Below the pieces are notes generated by a model. The model did no database searches and was not told where the DNA came from. It was given only the letters and a program-made list of their open reading frames with translations. Position numbers and translations under genes: made by a program. Below are positions 43,001 to 55,000 of a DNA stretch of 60,000 nucleotides, piece by piece. Origin of the DNA: Lineus longissimus (lineage: Eukaryota; Nemertea; Pilidiophora; Heteronemertea; Lineidae); NCBI RefSeq assembly GCF_910592395.1, contig NC_088323.1, positions 3,598,001 to 3,658,000 on the forward strand, in the 5' to 3' direction. How positions within the stretch are numbered: position 1 is the stretch's first letter; each line of letters opens with the position of its first letter.

Positions 43001-46000
43001 TATGCACTGCCGATATTTCCGCATTTTCCGCATAAAATCAATAAATAAAGCTTCTGGGCAATCTGCAAATAGTACAATTGTAAGATTTTGTACTGTAAGG
43101 TTGGATGATACCTTTAGAATTACTACGCATTTCATAACGCGTCAACACCGCCGAGTCCAAGTGAAGACAGGCTGGGCGGTGTGCTATCAAAAGACATTAC
43201 AACATGCCAATCGGTTTAATACACGTACATTGTCCGGTGTCAATGTAATATGCAATGCCGATAGTTCGACTCGATCTACGTATCGAAACCATTAAGAAGG
43301 TTAGTAAGCAATCTACAAGTCCAAACCACGCTTTCAACATCGAGCCGAACTGGCAGCATAGGCTGGTGGTAGGTAGCCTAGTCAGTGATCTAACACACAA
43401 AAAAACAATCGGTTTATTACACAGTCCAGTCCTAATAAACGAAGCCATCAAATACATAAAGGGAGCTCCTAAGCAATCTTGATTTCCATTTCGCGGTGTT
43501 CTGGCTTGATCAGGGGAGACAGCCGTATTTACTCTCATTGATTTATATCTTTTTTTAGAGTGTTAATACTACCTTCACGTAGGCACCCATCTGTATAAAC
43601 ACAGAACAATTAATACTGTTGGAAACTCTCCAATATTGATGGTGACCATACGAATATTTCGGACTTCGAAATTTTATATTAAATTTTTTTCAGCTGCTGC
43701 ATTTTATTTGTGTGATCACCAAAGACCCGAAAGCCATTCTCTCGTCGTTAAATGGACTATAGGTTATGAAGAACACGGCAAAGTCCAGTTTGCTTCACTG
43801 ACCGTGAAGCAAACTACTAGAGAAAACAAAGAAAAACATGGCGATTTGTATCAGTCATTGAAACATCTTGACCGGAACAATTCAGTCAACTGTCATTGTG
43901 CCAATATCCTTGCGTGTCTTCCAAGCTTATTGGTATCGGATCAGATAAGTTGTATAAGTAGGATGAACCTCTGACTGGCGGAAATAATACTCAATATTTA
44001 TAGGCTTTTGCATCATGGATAAGGATTCCGCCGGTCACGCCAGGGCCAGCCTACGTTGCCTCTGGCAAAACTGCAATGTGGTGATCAGCGATAATATGTC
44101 CTTTAGCTGACACATCATATTCATGGCAACGTTTGAAAATTCGGCGATTTCATTGTTTCGTGAATCATACGGCGGTGTAGATTGAGCTCTGGGTGAAGGC
44201 CTGAGGAGAGACTGTAGACGGGGTCGATTTTATTTCACGAACATTATAGACTATTTACACCTCATTGACTTAAAGTCTAGAAGTCATCAAACTGGGACTC
44301 AAATAAACTGGCCTAACACGAGGGTGATTGCCCTGATGTGACTTATTGACAGTTTTTCCAATCTTTTAATGGTACCATTAAAACTTCCTGAGTAAACTAT
44401 TTTAATAGCGGAAAAGAAAATATAGATAAGCCATACCCTTAATCCCCTTTTTCTGACATCACCAACATCTTATTTTCTCTAAAACCGTTATATACTTATA
44501 CGTAAACGTTGACATTTAACATTTTGTACGTTCATGTTATCTGCGGAAGGAATGTTGTATGTTGAAGAAGGGCCAAAAAATCCCACAATTAAATTCGATT
44601 CAATCGCATATACGCAGATATGCCTCTCCTCAAGTGTCATACAGTGTTGCAAAAGTACTAATTGTCCTTATGACCTTTCCTCCGCAGTACCTAACAAATT
44701 GTAGTACATGTATATTCTATTTTCCCATCTTGCACCAACCAAATTGCTTTCGACCTCGTCTGACGAATACTAATATGAGCTCGCCTAAGAAGAACATAAA
44801 ACCTTTAAGAAGTACTGCCTATTCTATTCAGGGAGACGCCGAGACCCCATTTCAGTAGGGGGTGAGTGAATAAGACAGACCCCTTTGTGCCCCCCCCCCC
44901 CTCCTTTAAATACATGGTACTAACCCTAACAAAGTCTCTCCCGCACTGGTCAAATTGATTTCGAATTATCGATATCAATACGGGCTTACCTTTAAAATGT
45001 GTACAAGCCAAGAAGTGATTTCTTCCCATTCAGGAGAGGCGCCGAAGCATCCTCTCTAGACCAATCGACCGGCGACTGGGTAAATAAGACGGATGCAATG
45101 GGACCTGGGTTGATTTCTTGAGGGGGAATAATACGATATACCTGACCGATAGTCTTATTGCCTATCTTTGGGTGTAATTAAGGATCAAGCAAAGGAGCTT
45201 TATCGGACAATGGTTGTAACATTTCTGACTATTTTTATGGCGCTTTATTATCATTTCATAACGCTATCGGGTTCCCTCAGATATGTACCAATTGGCTCAA
45301 GCAAAAAGGGAGAAGGCGAGCTCAGATATGTTGTGAGAGGTGTGATGTACAAATGTGTTCATCATTTTTTTATATGTGTCCACAGACAATCGCTAACACA
45401 TTGACTTGCAAATAGAAAGAACAGTTCTGTCGATGTTATATTCGCCTGATGATAAAGCTTTGTCTTGCTCTCTTTTTTTAGAGAATAGCCAAAAACATCT
45501 ATTGTTCTTCGACAAATCGTGACTAGAAGCAACATGTCTTAACTTTGTCATGAAAAAGATCCCTTAATTAAAAGAATGAAAAAGTATCAAAAGTAAGTGT
45601 TGCTCGATATGAACAATGGCACGTGAAAGCATCATGCAGCGGCAGGAAGCGGGACTTCACATCTATCAACTTGTCTGGCGGTGAGGTCCTTTTGAGAATT
45701 TGGTGAACATTATCAGACAAAGACATCACGCAGTGAGAGTAAGCATCAAAGAGAACATAGTGTTACCATCACCTAAGGCTACACGAAATAAATAGTTGTG
45801 TGGTTTCTCTATCAGAGCTGATGTCTGTACAATTCGATATGTTAGTATTACTGAATGCTCAGTACTAGTACTCAGCCTTGCTCTTGGATTGCATCGATAT
45901 TATACCTTGCTCGTCGCAATTTCTGGCAGTAAATTACCATCAAATATGTGAATGCGCCAGCATCATTGCATACCGGTGAGTTACGCAGGAACCATGAATG

Positions 46001-49000
46001 TTATCTACTATAGCTATAGAAACATGTTTTACCCGTGATTGGGAGATCAAATTGAAAATTACTCAGTGAAAAGTAACTTTATAATAACGAGGCCACGCCG
46101 TCAATAGAAAGTAATTACACAATACTAATTGTTCCGAGATGCTGAAGCCAGAGGGAGTTCGACTCCAGCTGTGTCTTTCATGTCATAATAATATTAGCTT
46201 TGAAAAGTTTTATTCATTATATTGATGTGTTCACCGAACGTGGGTAGACCTACTGCAAAATTCTATGATAATTCCCAGACTCGCTACTGTTGTAAATTTT
46301 TAAATATGAACTAATTATATCTTTATTTGGTTGCTTAACTCTATTTCCTATTAGCTTGAAGCTACGACTTATTCGGCACCATCCGCCAAAAAGAACACCG
46401 AAAATGCGAATGTTCTTCGGAACATGGGAGAGTCTTTTTAAATTGTCCATAAGCTCCAATATTGGACTCAATCATACGATCTGATAGCCAATCTAATCGC
46501 CAATATTTAGGGAATTTACGATTTCCATAGCGACTGATTGAACCAGACGTTAACGTTTCGATCGAAAACATGAAAATAGGAACACTTGCGAGCAATTTAG
46601 CTGAAATAAACATCGTCCCCCCGGCATGCCTTTTATCGAGTGGGGGTTCGGTGGCGCCAATTTGGTTCATTCAAATTTCAAAAGGCATTCAACAATGACA
46701 TCTCATTGGCCACGTCCAATGATGAAATTTTGGTTACACATATATGTGTAATTTTTTTTCTCAAATGCAAGGTATTGAAATGCTATACCCATTGTGTAAT
46801 TTTGCCTAGACTTTTCGTATATCAATGCATAGGTAATACGACATCGATTCCCAAACAAGGGCCAGTGTGAGGAGCGCCCACCTATATTTGAGTTTTGTCT
46901 ACTGCCAGGATTTACTGGAGGCAAGCAAGTGCAGACACAATTACAAATACTTGCTTTTATTGCCCATGTGGCTGCTTTCAGTAAACTGCACTGCCGAGAG
47001 GTTGCCGCAAGCAAACGACTGACAGACTATTGTAATAAAAGGGTTACATCCACAACGCTCGTCGGAATGATGTGTTCCTCAATTTCCGATAGTGCAAAGT
47101 AGGCGGTAGTTAATACGTGTACCGGAGATGTTCTGAAATAATAATTACCCATGATAAATTGAATAGGTATGAAAATGCGGATTTCCTTGACATATAATAC
47201 AGTTTCGCAGCATTCAAAAAAAGTTGCGCATTCTGTGAGAGTGGTCGTCCATTAAAAATGCCTCGCTACAGTTCCCACTACAATTAATCTTGAACCACTG
47301 CAAAAGTGTGTTTTTTACATACATGTAGCCAACGAGTTACAAGTTGACATGAAATACTATTGCTTGTTTATAGTTCAGGACGCTCTTTAATTCTGATGAG
47401 ATATGGAGAGATTTGGGTTGTCTAGGTTGGCAATACTTCCGAGTTTTCTTTGCATAAACATGTACATAGTATCCGACACATGAGCTGCAAATCGCCTCAT
47501 AGCAACTTAACTGGGAAAATAACGTGGTCGGACAAGCAAACATCATTACAATAATTGGTATGATCAGGTTTAGGTATTTTGCCTAAAGGAACCAGAGAAC
47601 TTCGTCAATCGTGCTTTCCGAAACAACCCTTACGAGGCGCTCGCTACTAACGACGAAGTTTATGAAGTATAAAAGTAATTCATGGATGACTTTTTTGAAA
47701 CTTTTCCCGATTCCTCGTAGGTTTTGCTGATTTACCAGTGTCATATAAATGAATTAACACGAACTTGATGACACCAACAGACCTTCGTATTTCATACTTC
47801 GTCGTTTGTAGAGACAAGCTTCGCAACCGAAGAACGACGAACTGCGAAGGTCTGTTGTTGTGTTGCGTCCTGTGCTAATTCAAGTTTATGTGGAGAAAAG
47901 TCAGAATTTCTAGAGTTCCTATAGTACACCACACCATTAGCTATGATGTCTCGCCACATCTCATTCAAAATCAAAGAGCGTATGACATGAATAAGCCATT
48001 GCGTTCCTTTCCCACTGCCTGTTGTTACGATTCCTCGGTAAAGAGAAAAGAATGATGCGAAAAAAATCACACACATTCCGTAAGAAGTCGTCTTTTGATG
48101 TCCAGTAACACTATGAGAACAGCTTGAATGGACCTCCCACAAGCAACGCTTTAGACAAGAGAAAAAACACACCAAACCATTGCCGTTATGTTTTATGGAT
48201 GTTACAATGTGGCAATGGCGCCAATGTTACGCGAGGCTATCGGACTGTGTTCGCCAGTGTAGTGCATTGATAATAAAAAGTAAAAAATGGAACTATATGT
48301 CATTTTCAAAGGCTGACAATCGCTAGAATTGAATAAGGAATAAATAAGTTGTCATAAGCAAATACGTGCAGTTGCTGACATTGCTCGGCAATCTATTGAC
48401 ACTGCAAATATCTCCTGGAATAATTGCTATTTTCTATTGACATTCGATGATAAAAAATAATCTAAAGATACATTTATATATATTATTGAAACTTCGGTGA
48501 TTCTTTATATCTTTTTTTATAAGTTTTAAAACTGTTCACCATGGGAGTGTAGCTATTTATTAATGAGATTGCGATGTTTTTATTTCGATTTCGATTTCGA
48601 TTCGTTTATAGCTCTGCGTGGTTTGTGTTCGACAAAAGCTATAAAAAAAATTATTTCTAAGAGTGTGAATATTATAAAGAGGACTGTGCACTGTGTTTGA
48701 GCTTTTTTTAGCCTACACAAGTATGCATCCGGTAGAGAATTTTCATAGGGTTAACAACCCTTTAGTCTCCTTTTTCGAAAAAAAATGGATTTTCTGAGGT
48801 TTTCCGATAGGAACTGGCTATTCGAACCGCCACGGTGCATGGGGCCATTGTTTCCGGTCTTATTCGCACCGTCAGAAACACCGTTAGGGTAAAAGGTACC
48901 GTACCGTGATGGTACTAATAATACGGAGTGAATAAATAGATCGCACCGTGGTGACATGGGTGATGGTGGGTAAGGAAAGTAGGCCTAATTCATGATTGAG

Positions 49001-52000
49001 GTGGTGTTTGTTTGTGAAGAGTGTTGGAAGTGCCTTTACTCCTGGCTCCGGGTGTGGGTAGGTTCCTTGACTTCCAGCCAGGCCAGCCGGCCCTCTCACG
49101 GTACGAATAGCCACGGCCTTTCCGATAATAGCCCGGCTGGCCCTAAAAGGGTTAACGCCCAACAGCTGCAGGCAGCCACGACCGGTTATCCAGCAAATTA
49201 CATGGGATTAAAGCAAAAATACCCTACTTCATGCTTTTTGCCATGACAACGTCACGTCGCGTTGGAAGGAATTTTCCTCTTAACTCTTGATTAAATGTTT
49301 ATCAATAGCGTGTTACAGAGCAAAACCAAAATAATCTATTCACCATTAAGATTATAAATCCTTACACCAATTCTGCTATTTTCACCGAAACACCTCTTAG
49401 AAATTTTTCATTACCGTTAATGTGAAATCGGTGTGTCGCTCCATTTGTCTATCACGCCAATATTTGTAGGCCCTGCGATCGATCAGGAATTATCAATAAT
49501 TCGGGATATACATGTGGTATAAAACCTTCTCTTACCAAAGGAAAAACGCTGGTTGATTTTCTCTATTCAGTGTATGTGATGCAAATCATGCTGCGTTATT
49601 TCGTTGAAGACTTGCACAACTTTCCAGCTTTATTGAAACTTTCTCCATTCCAATGACAGGTGAGCTCGGCATGTTTGAAAGCCTGTCTCATTCTCAGCAA
49701 GCTGGGGAATTGACCCTCCAGAGTGTGTATTAAAACCTTCTTGGAGATGATAAGATGTTAGTGCGATCTTGGGACTAGTTTTTACCTGTGATAATTTAGC
49801 GCTTGTATATCAGGCTTCCCTTTGGCGAAAACCATGTAAAAAAATTAACCGGTGCATTGCAGAATTCTGTCGCTTCGAATGTGACGAGAAATGTCATTTG
49901 AACATAAAATGCCAAAGGCATAACATTTAATGTCAGATAGAATGGCATTATTCAGAAACAAGTTGAGAGAAGATACAAAATATCTTGCTGTCTCCAAGAT
50001 GATGCCAGACCGTATGAATTCTGATGAGAAGAGGAAACGTGGATCAGGAAATTCATATTGAAATCAGGCCCCTTGGCGAAAATAGGAAGAAAGACAGCAA
50101 AGCGGTTCTCGTTCTACACATTGAGGGGTTGGCCTGAATACTGACAAGCGATTGAGTTTGTTCACGCCTCGCGCGCAAGCCACAAAAATGCCGGCTGCAT
50201 GTAGTGGAATGCATTGGTAGTGCAGTGACAGGGAACCCGTATTGCACGGGTTCACCTGTACAATACGGTTGCATAGATATCAAGCAAATCACGTGATGCC
50301 TTGATAACCCCTTCTTTAATGTTTTCGGCCACTGGCGGCCACAACGGTAATGGATGAAAGTAAAGAGACGTGTGCTTTTTTTATCGGATAAGGGGACATT
50401 GCAGAAATCGATGCTGGAAAAGAAGTAAAATGTACATCTAATTGTTATAAAATTCGGTTTGGTTGTTGCTTTCAGGAGCAAGAAGAATAGTTGGATGGGC
50501 GGCCTTTTGGTTAATTGGCGTTTGCTGAATACAAACGAAGGTGGCTAAACAAACCTCATTGCACTAATGAACACACGTAATGACCAAACCTTCATGTCAA
50601 CACAGACGTGAATGTACACTAGCTCATCACACAATCAGTCTAATTATCAGACACTGACTGCTGTTATTCCGCCTAATCCCAAGAGGTTGGCAATAAAGTG
50701 GAAGCGCATGCTATCAACGCAGCTGGTGATTAAAGCCTTGATTGGCACAAGAAAGGTCCAAATTTCAAATTGTCTTTGGCAGGAGTTGTTTAATTCTTTT
50801 AATTGAAATGGTGATACGTATTGCAGCTTTGAAATTAACGATTGGAACGTGTTTACGTTGTTGAACAATTATGGGGTGATTAAAAGCGCGTGTGTTGTGA
50901 AAAAAGCATTAGGTTACTTTCAGTTTCTGGAGAAATAATAGAAGGTGTAGGCTTAATCGTAAATATATTCTTTCTTGTTAGCACCATTGTACATTGCTTG
51001 CCATGTAGGCACATTAGAGACAGTACATAGGCAGGAGCCAGGTGTCAGAATAAATTTCACGAAGTCGCCAATAGGGGCTTCTTTGATCGAACTGATAGTA
51101 CAACGTAACTATTCTCACGAGCAATATACACTTGATGCTGAAACAAAAACACGACCTAGTTCCAAACAGTGCAACGTCACATAAAGGAGCTACGGCAGAC
51201 AAACTGCCTTCTGTCCCCCGTTAAGGAAGGTTAGTTAACTCTCGTTTCGATAAGGATCATACTAGTTCATCTAACGTTCTCTAAAACAACATTGCCTTCT
51301 GTCCCCCGTTAAGGAAGGTTGATTAACTCTCATTACGATAAAGATCACACTAGTTCATCTAACGTTCTCTGAAACAATATTGCCTTCTGTTTCCCGTTAA
51401 GGAAGGTTGGTTAACTCTCATTACGATAAAGATCACACTAGTTCATCTAACGTTCTCTGAAACAATACAAAGCAAGTCAACGCCGCAATAATTCACCAAA
51501 TAGTGGCGAAAATGAACCACTGAAGACAATAAAAGCTAGAGATTCTCATTCTGATCACATTTATTCGCCCATTAGGTGGACACCAGTTACCTGTTACTGT
51601 CTTAAATATCCATCGTCGGCCATTACTTCAAGGTAAACTTCCGGTTTGTTGGGCATGCGAATGGCGACAACGGATATGGCATCGCCGAGGAACCGGAAGT
51701 GTGATGGAGAACGATAACAATGCGCGGTTTGGAGTAGTCTTGGCTTCTGTCTTTACTCTCGCTGTCATAGAAAACCGAGGCTGAGAAACCAGGAAAGCCT
51801 GGTTTGGAAGCTACATAATGGCTTGACCTGGGTACAATTCTTAGTGTGAGGACGGTGATATATCCGCATTGACTATGTTGTAGTCGGAGCGTCGCCTGAT
51901 TCAATAATTCTATTCAATGAACGGCCGACAGTTCTCTCTTGTGGACGTGTTGACACTAATCTACATATTGGTGAATTTCCACCTATTTATCCAAAGTAAC

Positions 52001-55000
52001 CCGCGGGAGGACTGATACATGAGATAGACAGATTGAAGGGGATCGGGGACTACGTCTGCCCTGAACAATTAGTATTGGTGATGAATATAATATATATTCA
52101 AAACACAATAAAAGTCTGTCCAGTCAAAAGAAGCACCTGGTCATTTTGAGATTCTGAAAGCCTTTAACATCTAAGGGGTTTTCAATTCACTTCAAAACCT
52201 CTGTGGCGTTCATATTGTGTCGACCGAAAACCATTAAAGCTTTTTTGAAACGTCGATGTTCCACCAATACTGAAATTTGTGGTCACGTTGGTGAGATCGC
52301 AATTGCATTGCTTGAGTGAAGAGAATGAACTTCAGACCAAAATCTTGGCATTCCTTGTTTCATCCCACGTTTACATTTATCATTCTGCACATTTTATGAG
52401 CTGATTCTATTATTTCTGCAACACCGACATCTGATATATGGACAGAGACAGAAAATACCGAGGTTCAACAAATTAGGGATAGACCAGTGTCTTCAGTAAA
52501 CCACTAAGAGAGGATAACTGTTTTCTAACCATATTGACATTCAAATCATTTTCGCTTTCCAAAGGTGTCTTGCAGCTGCGAATTGTATTAATTTCTTGCA
52601 AATGGCACATTCGCCGTCAAGAGTCAACATTGTGTGGGCTACTTTGAAAGGCAACTCGGCTGTGGTAAAAGCAATAACGGCGGATCATGGTTAGACTTTT
52701 TCTTTGTGGCATCGGTGAACACTCCGACATGCTAGCAAATGAACATCGGGGTATGTACCTGGCCTCATGTTCTCGTCGACCGAAAAATTGCCGATTTGAA
52801 GGTGTACGTATAAGGGAGAGAGACTACTGGTAAACGAAACGTATTTTGTGACGTCGGTGCATTTCGTGATGGTTCCTAATGCTAAATGAATAATAAATGC
52901 CTCCTCCCCAACACTGTTTTCATGTTTGCTACAACGCACCCTAGGGGCCAAAAGGTGATATGTTTTAAAATGTTGATACTCTGGGGTACAATACGAATTG
53001 ATGTATATCCTAGATGGCGGGTTTCTTTGGATCTGATCATCTCCTTCCCTAGCACTTAAGCCAACGGAAATTACTATATCCATTAACTGCTATTAGGTTT
53101 TGAAATGAATGATAATAAACATTTCGTATAGGAAATTGCGCTTTTCAGAAAGTTTGGATCTCTCTTAACATAAACACTCGTACAAGATCATTGAAAGCTG
53201 CTAGCTCTGACAGAAACCCCTAAGTTATTGTGAGTGGGTCATGTGCGCATGGCTAGAGAATGCTATTACCATCGATGCCCCTTTTAAGGCGTCTTTACAT
53301 AAATATCTTCTGTTCCATTATGGCGGTTTATCCAGTTGACGAACTTTCCTGTTCACTGGCAACACCTTCTTAGGCTGCATTCGATTTCACAGGAAATGAT
53401 GCTTTGCCTGATTCTTGCAAAGGAGTTTTTTCACATACATGTACTTCAGAGGCTGTTTTAGCATTTTCCCCGGGCCATTTTTTTAATTGTGTTGCTATCT
53501 CTTGTCTTTACAGATCTTAGCTAGACTTTCTGTAGCGGCATGTTCGACCAAATACATGTAACGTGGTGGCTTTCTATCATTTGTGGTCAGAATGCATCAC
53601 AACTCCTTTTGGCCTATCTTTCTATTGCTTTTTCACATTCCCCATTTTTTTCGTTTTAAACCACGGCTCTCGTCATGCTTTTTTCAGATCTCGGTCAGAC
53701 TTACTGTAACAGCACATTCGACACCGTAACGTGTTGGCCTACTACCCTAGGCGGCCACACTGCCTCGGTGGCCTGCCCAAACTTCTTCCTCAATACCAAG
53801 TTCGACTCCTCAAGTAAGTAGAAATGGAAATGGAATTCAAAATCACCACTTCGAAGCTGCTCGTATGATTGGCGGAGATGGGTTGCTTATGGACCGCATC
53901 TATCAGTTACCAAATCATATCATGTCTGTATACCATTCACTCTATTCGATCATTTAACATGACTTGAATTCAACTGGTTTCATTCCATGACACACAGCTA
54001 CCATCAGTTACTTCATTTTCTCTTTTCTCATTTATCTAGAAAATGCCACAAAATATTGTAATTATAATGGGACGTGGACTGACATAGCGGACTACCTACA
54101 GTGTTCACCTATCAGTCCAGAAAAAGACGTGAGTACAGCGTAAAGTGTTCAAATCGCAATTATTTTCGATCGAATATAATTTGGACAAACTTCACTAGTT
54201 GGAAGTGGAACATACACATTGATACAAGTATCACCAAAATATTGCATACCTCACCAGGAGCTACGACGATGGGTACAAAGTATCTATATGTACTTTTCGA
54301 AAAAAATGTCTTAAGAATTCCGCCATTCTGCGTAATACGAAATGTAGAAGAATATAGAATGTGATTTACGAGTGTGGCTTAAATGAATTAGCACAGGGCG
54401 TGATAATACAACAGACCTTCGTACTTCGTACGTCGTTTACCGAAGGGAATGCAAAACCTGTCTAATATCATAGGTTAGCACGAAGGTGATGCAATAATGC
54501 TTACATGTATTCAGCAAATCATGGCGATCATAAAAACAAAAAATTCCAGTTTCTGAATGCAAACTCTGTAACTCCGCAAGACGGACGTTGCCAAACGATT
54601 AACCTTTCGGGAAAACAATGGGAATGTAAGCATTATCTACCTCTACAGAACGATTTAGCTATGTGTATTTGTCTATCGAGATAAGAAAACACGAGGTATT
54701 ATTAATCACATAATGGTCGACTCGGTCAACATTCACGATAACTTTTCTTTTCTCTAAATCGGATTATTTCTCAGTCAGTTCGATATTGGGCTCAGAGACG
54801 CTGTTCTGAAAGGTCGATGCACTCTACACACCTACATGTATATGCCTCAACCCTTGTTATATCAAGCGCGGCCGTTTTTGTTCAGTGGACAATGCATTTT
54901 CCCTCCGATCGGATTCTTCCAATTTACTGCGTATCTAGTCCATCAACAGCTTTGGTAGACGTCACATGGCTTGTCATAGGGCCTAATGTTTTCTTGAATT

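Larger units (their letters stand above)
25072..53687 (+). other. Receptor intron 1, about 28.6 kb
   Basis: Bounded by GTAAGT at 25072 and TTTTTTCAG at 53687. No other gene is supportable inside it. Frames reach 142 codons at most and carry no recognised domains. It holds the MITE-like copies B to E, two SINE-like units, a 25-bp palindrome, and tandem arrays at 42.6-43.5 and 51.2-51.5 kb. Long stretches (about 26.0-36.3, 37.3-39.2, 43.5-47.6 and 49.2-51.2 kb) show nothing beyond AT-rich sequence and short repeats. Confidence 0.75.

Noticed and set aside
46155-46170. B-box-like AGTTCGACTCC
   Set aside because: No A box or stem pairing around it.
47792-48175. 127-codon minus-strand frame
   Set aside because: Starts at TTG and ends inside a MITE-like copy; no domain.
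50053-50481. 142-codon minus-strand frame
   Set aside because: No domain, no start support, overlapping shorter frame in another phase. Length alone is not enough inside a 28-kb intron.
51201-51470. Three-unit repeat as a CRISPR array
   Set aside because: Whole 88-bp units repeat without unique spacers, and the genome is eukaryotic.
52691-53083. 130-codon minus-strand frame
   Set aside because: No recognisable domain or repeat relationship; treated as chance.
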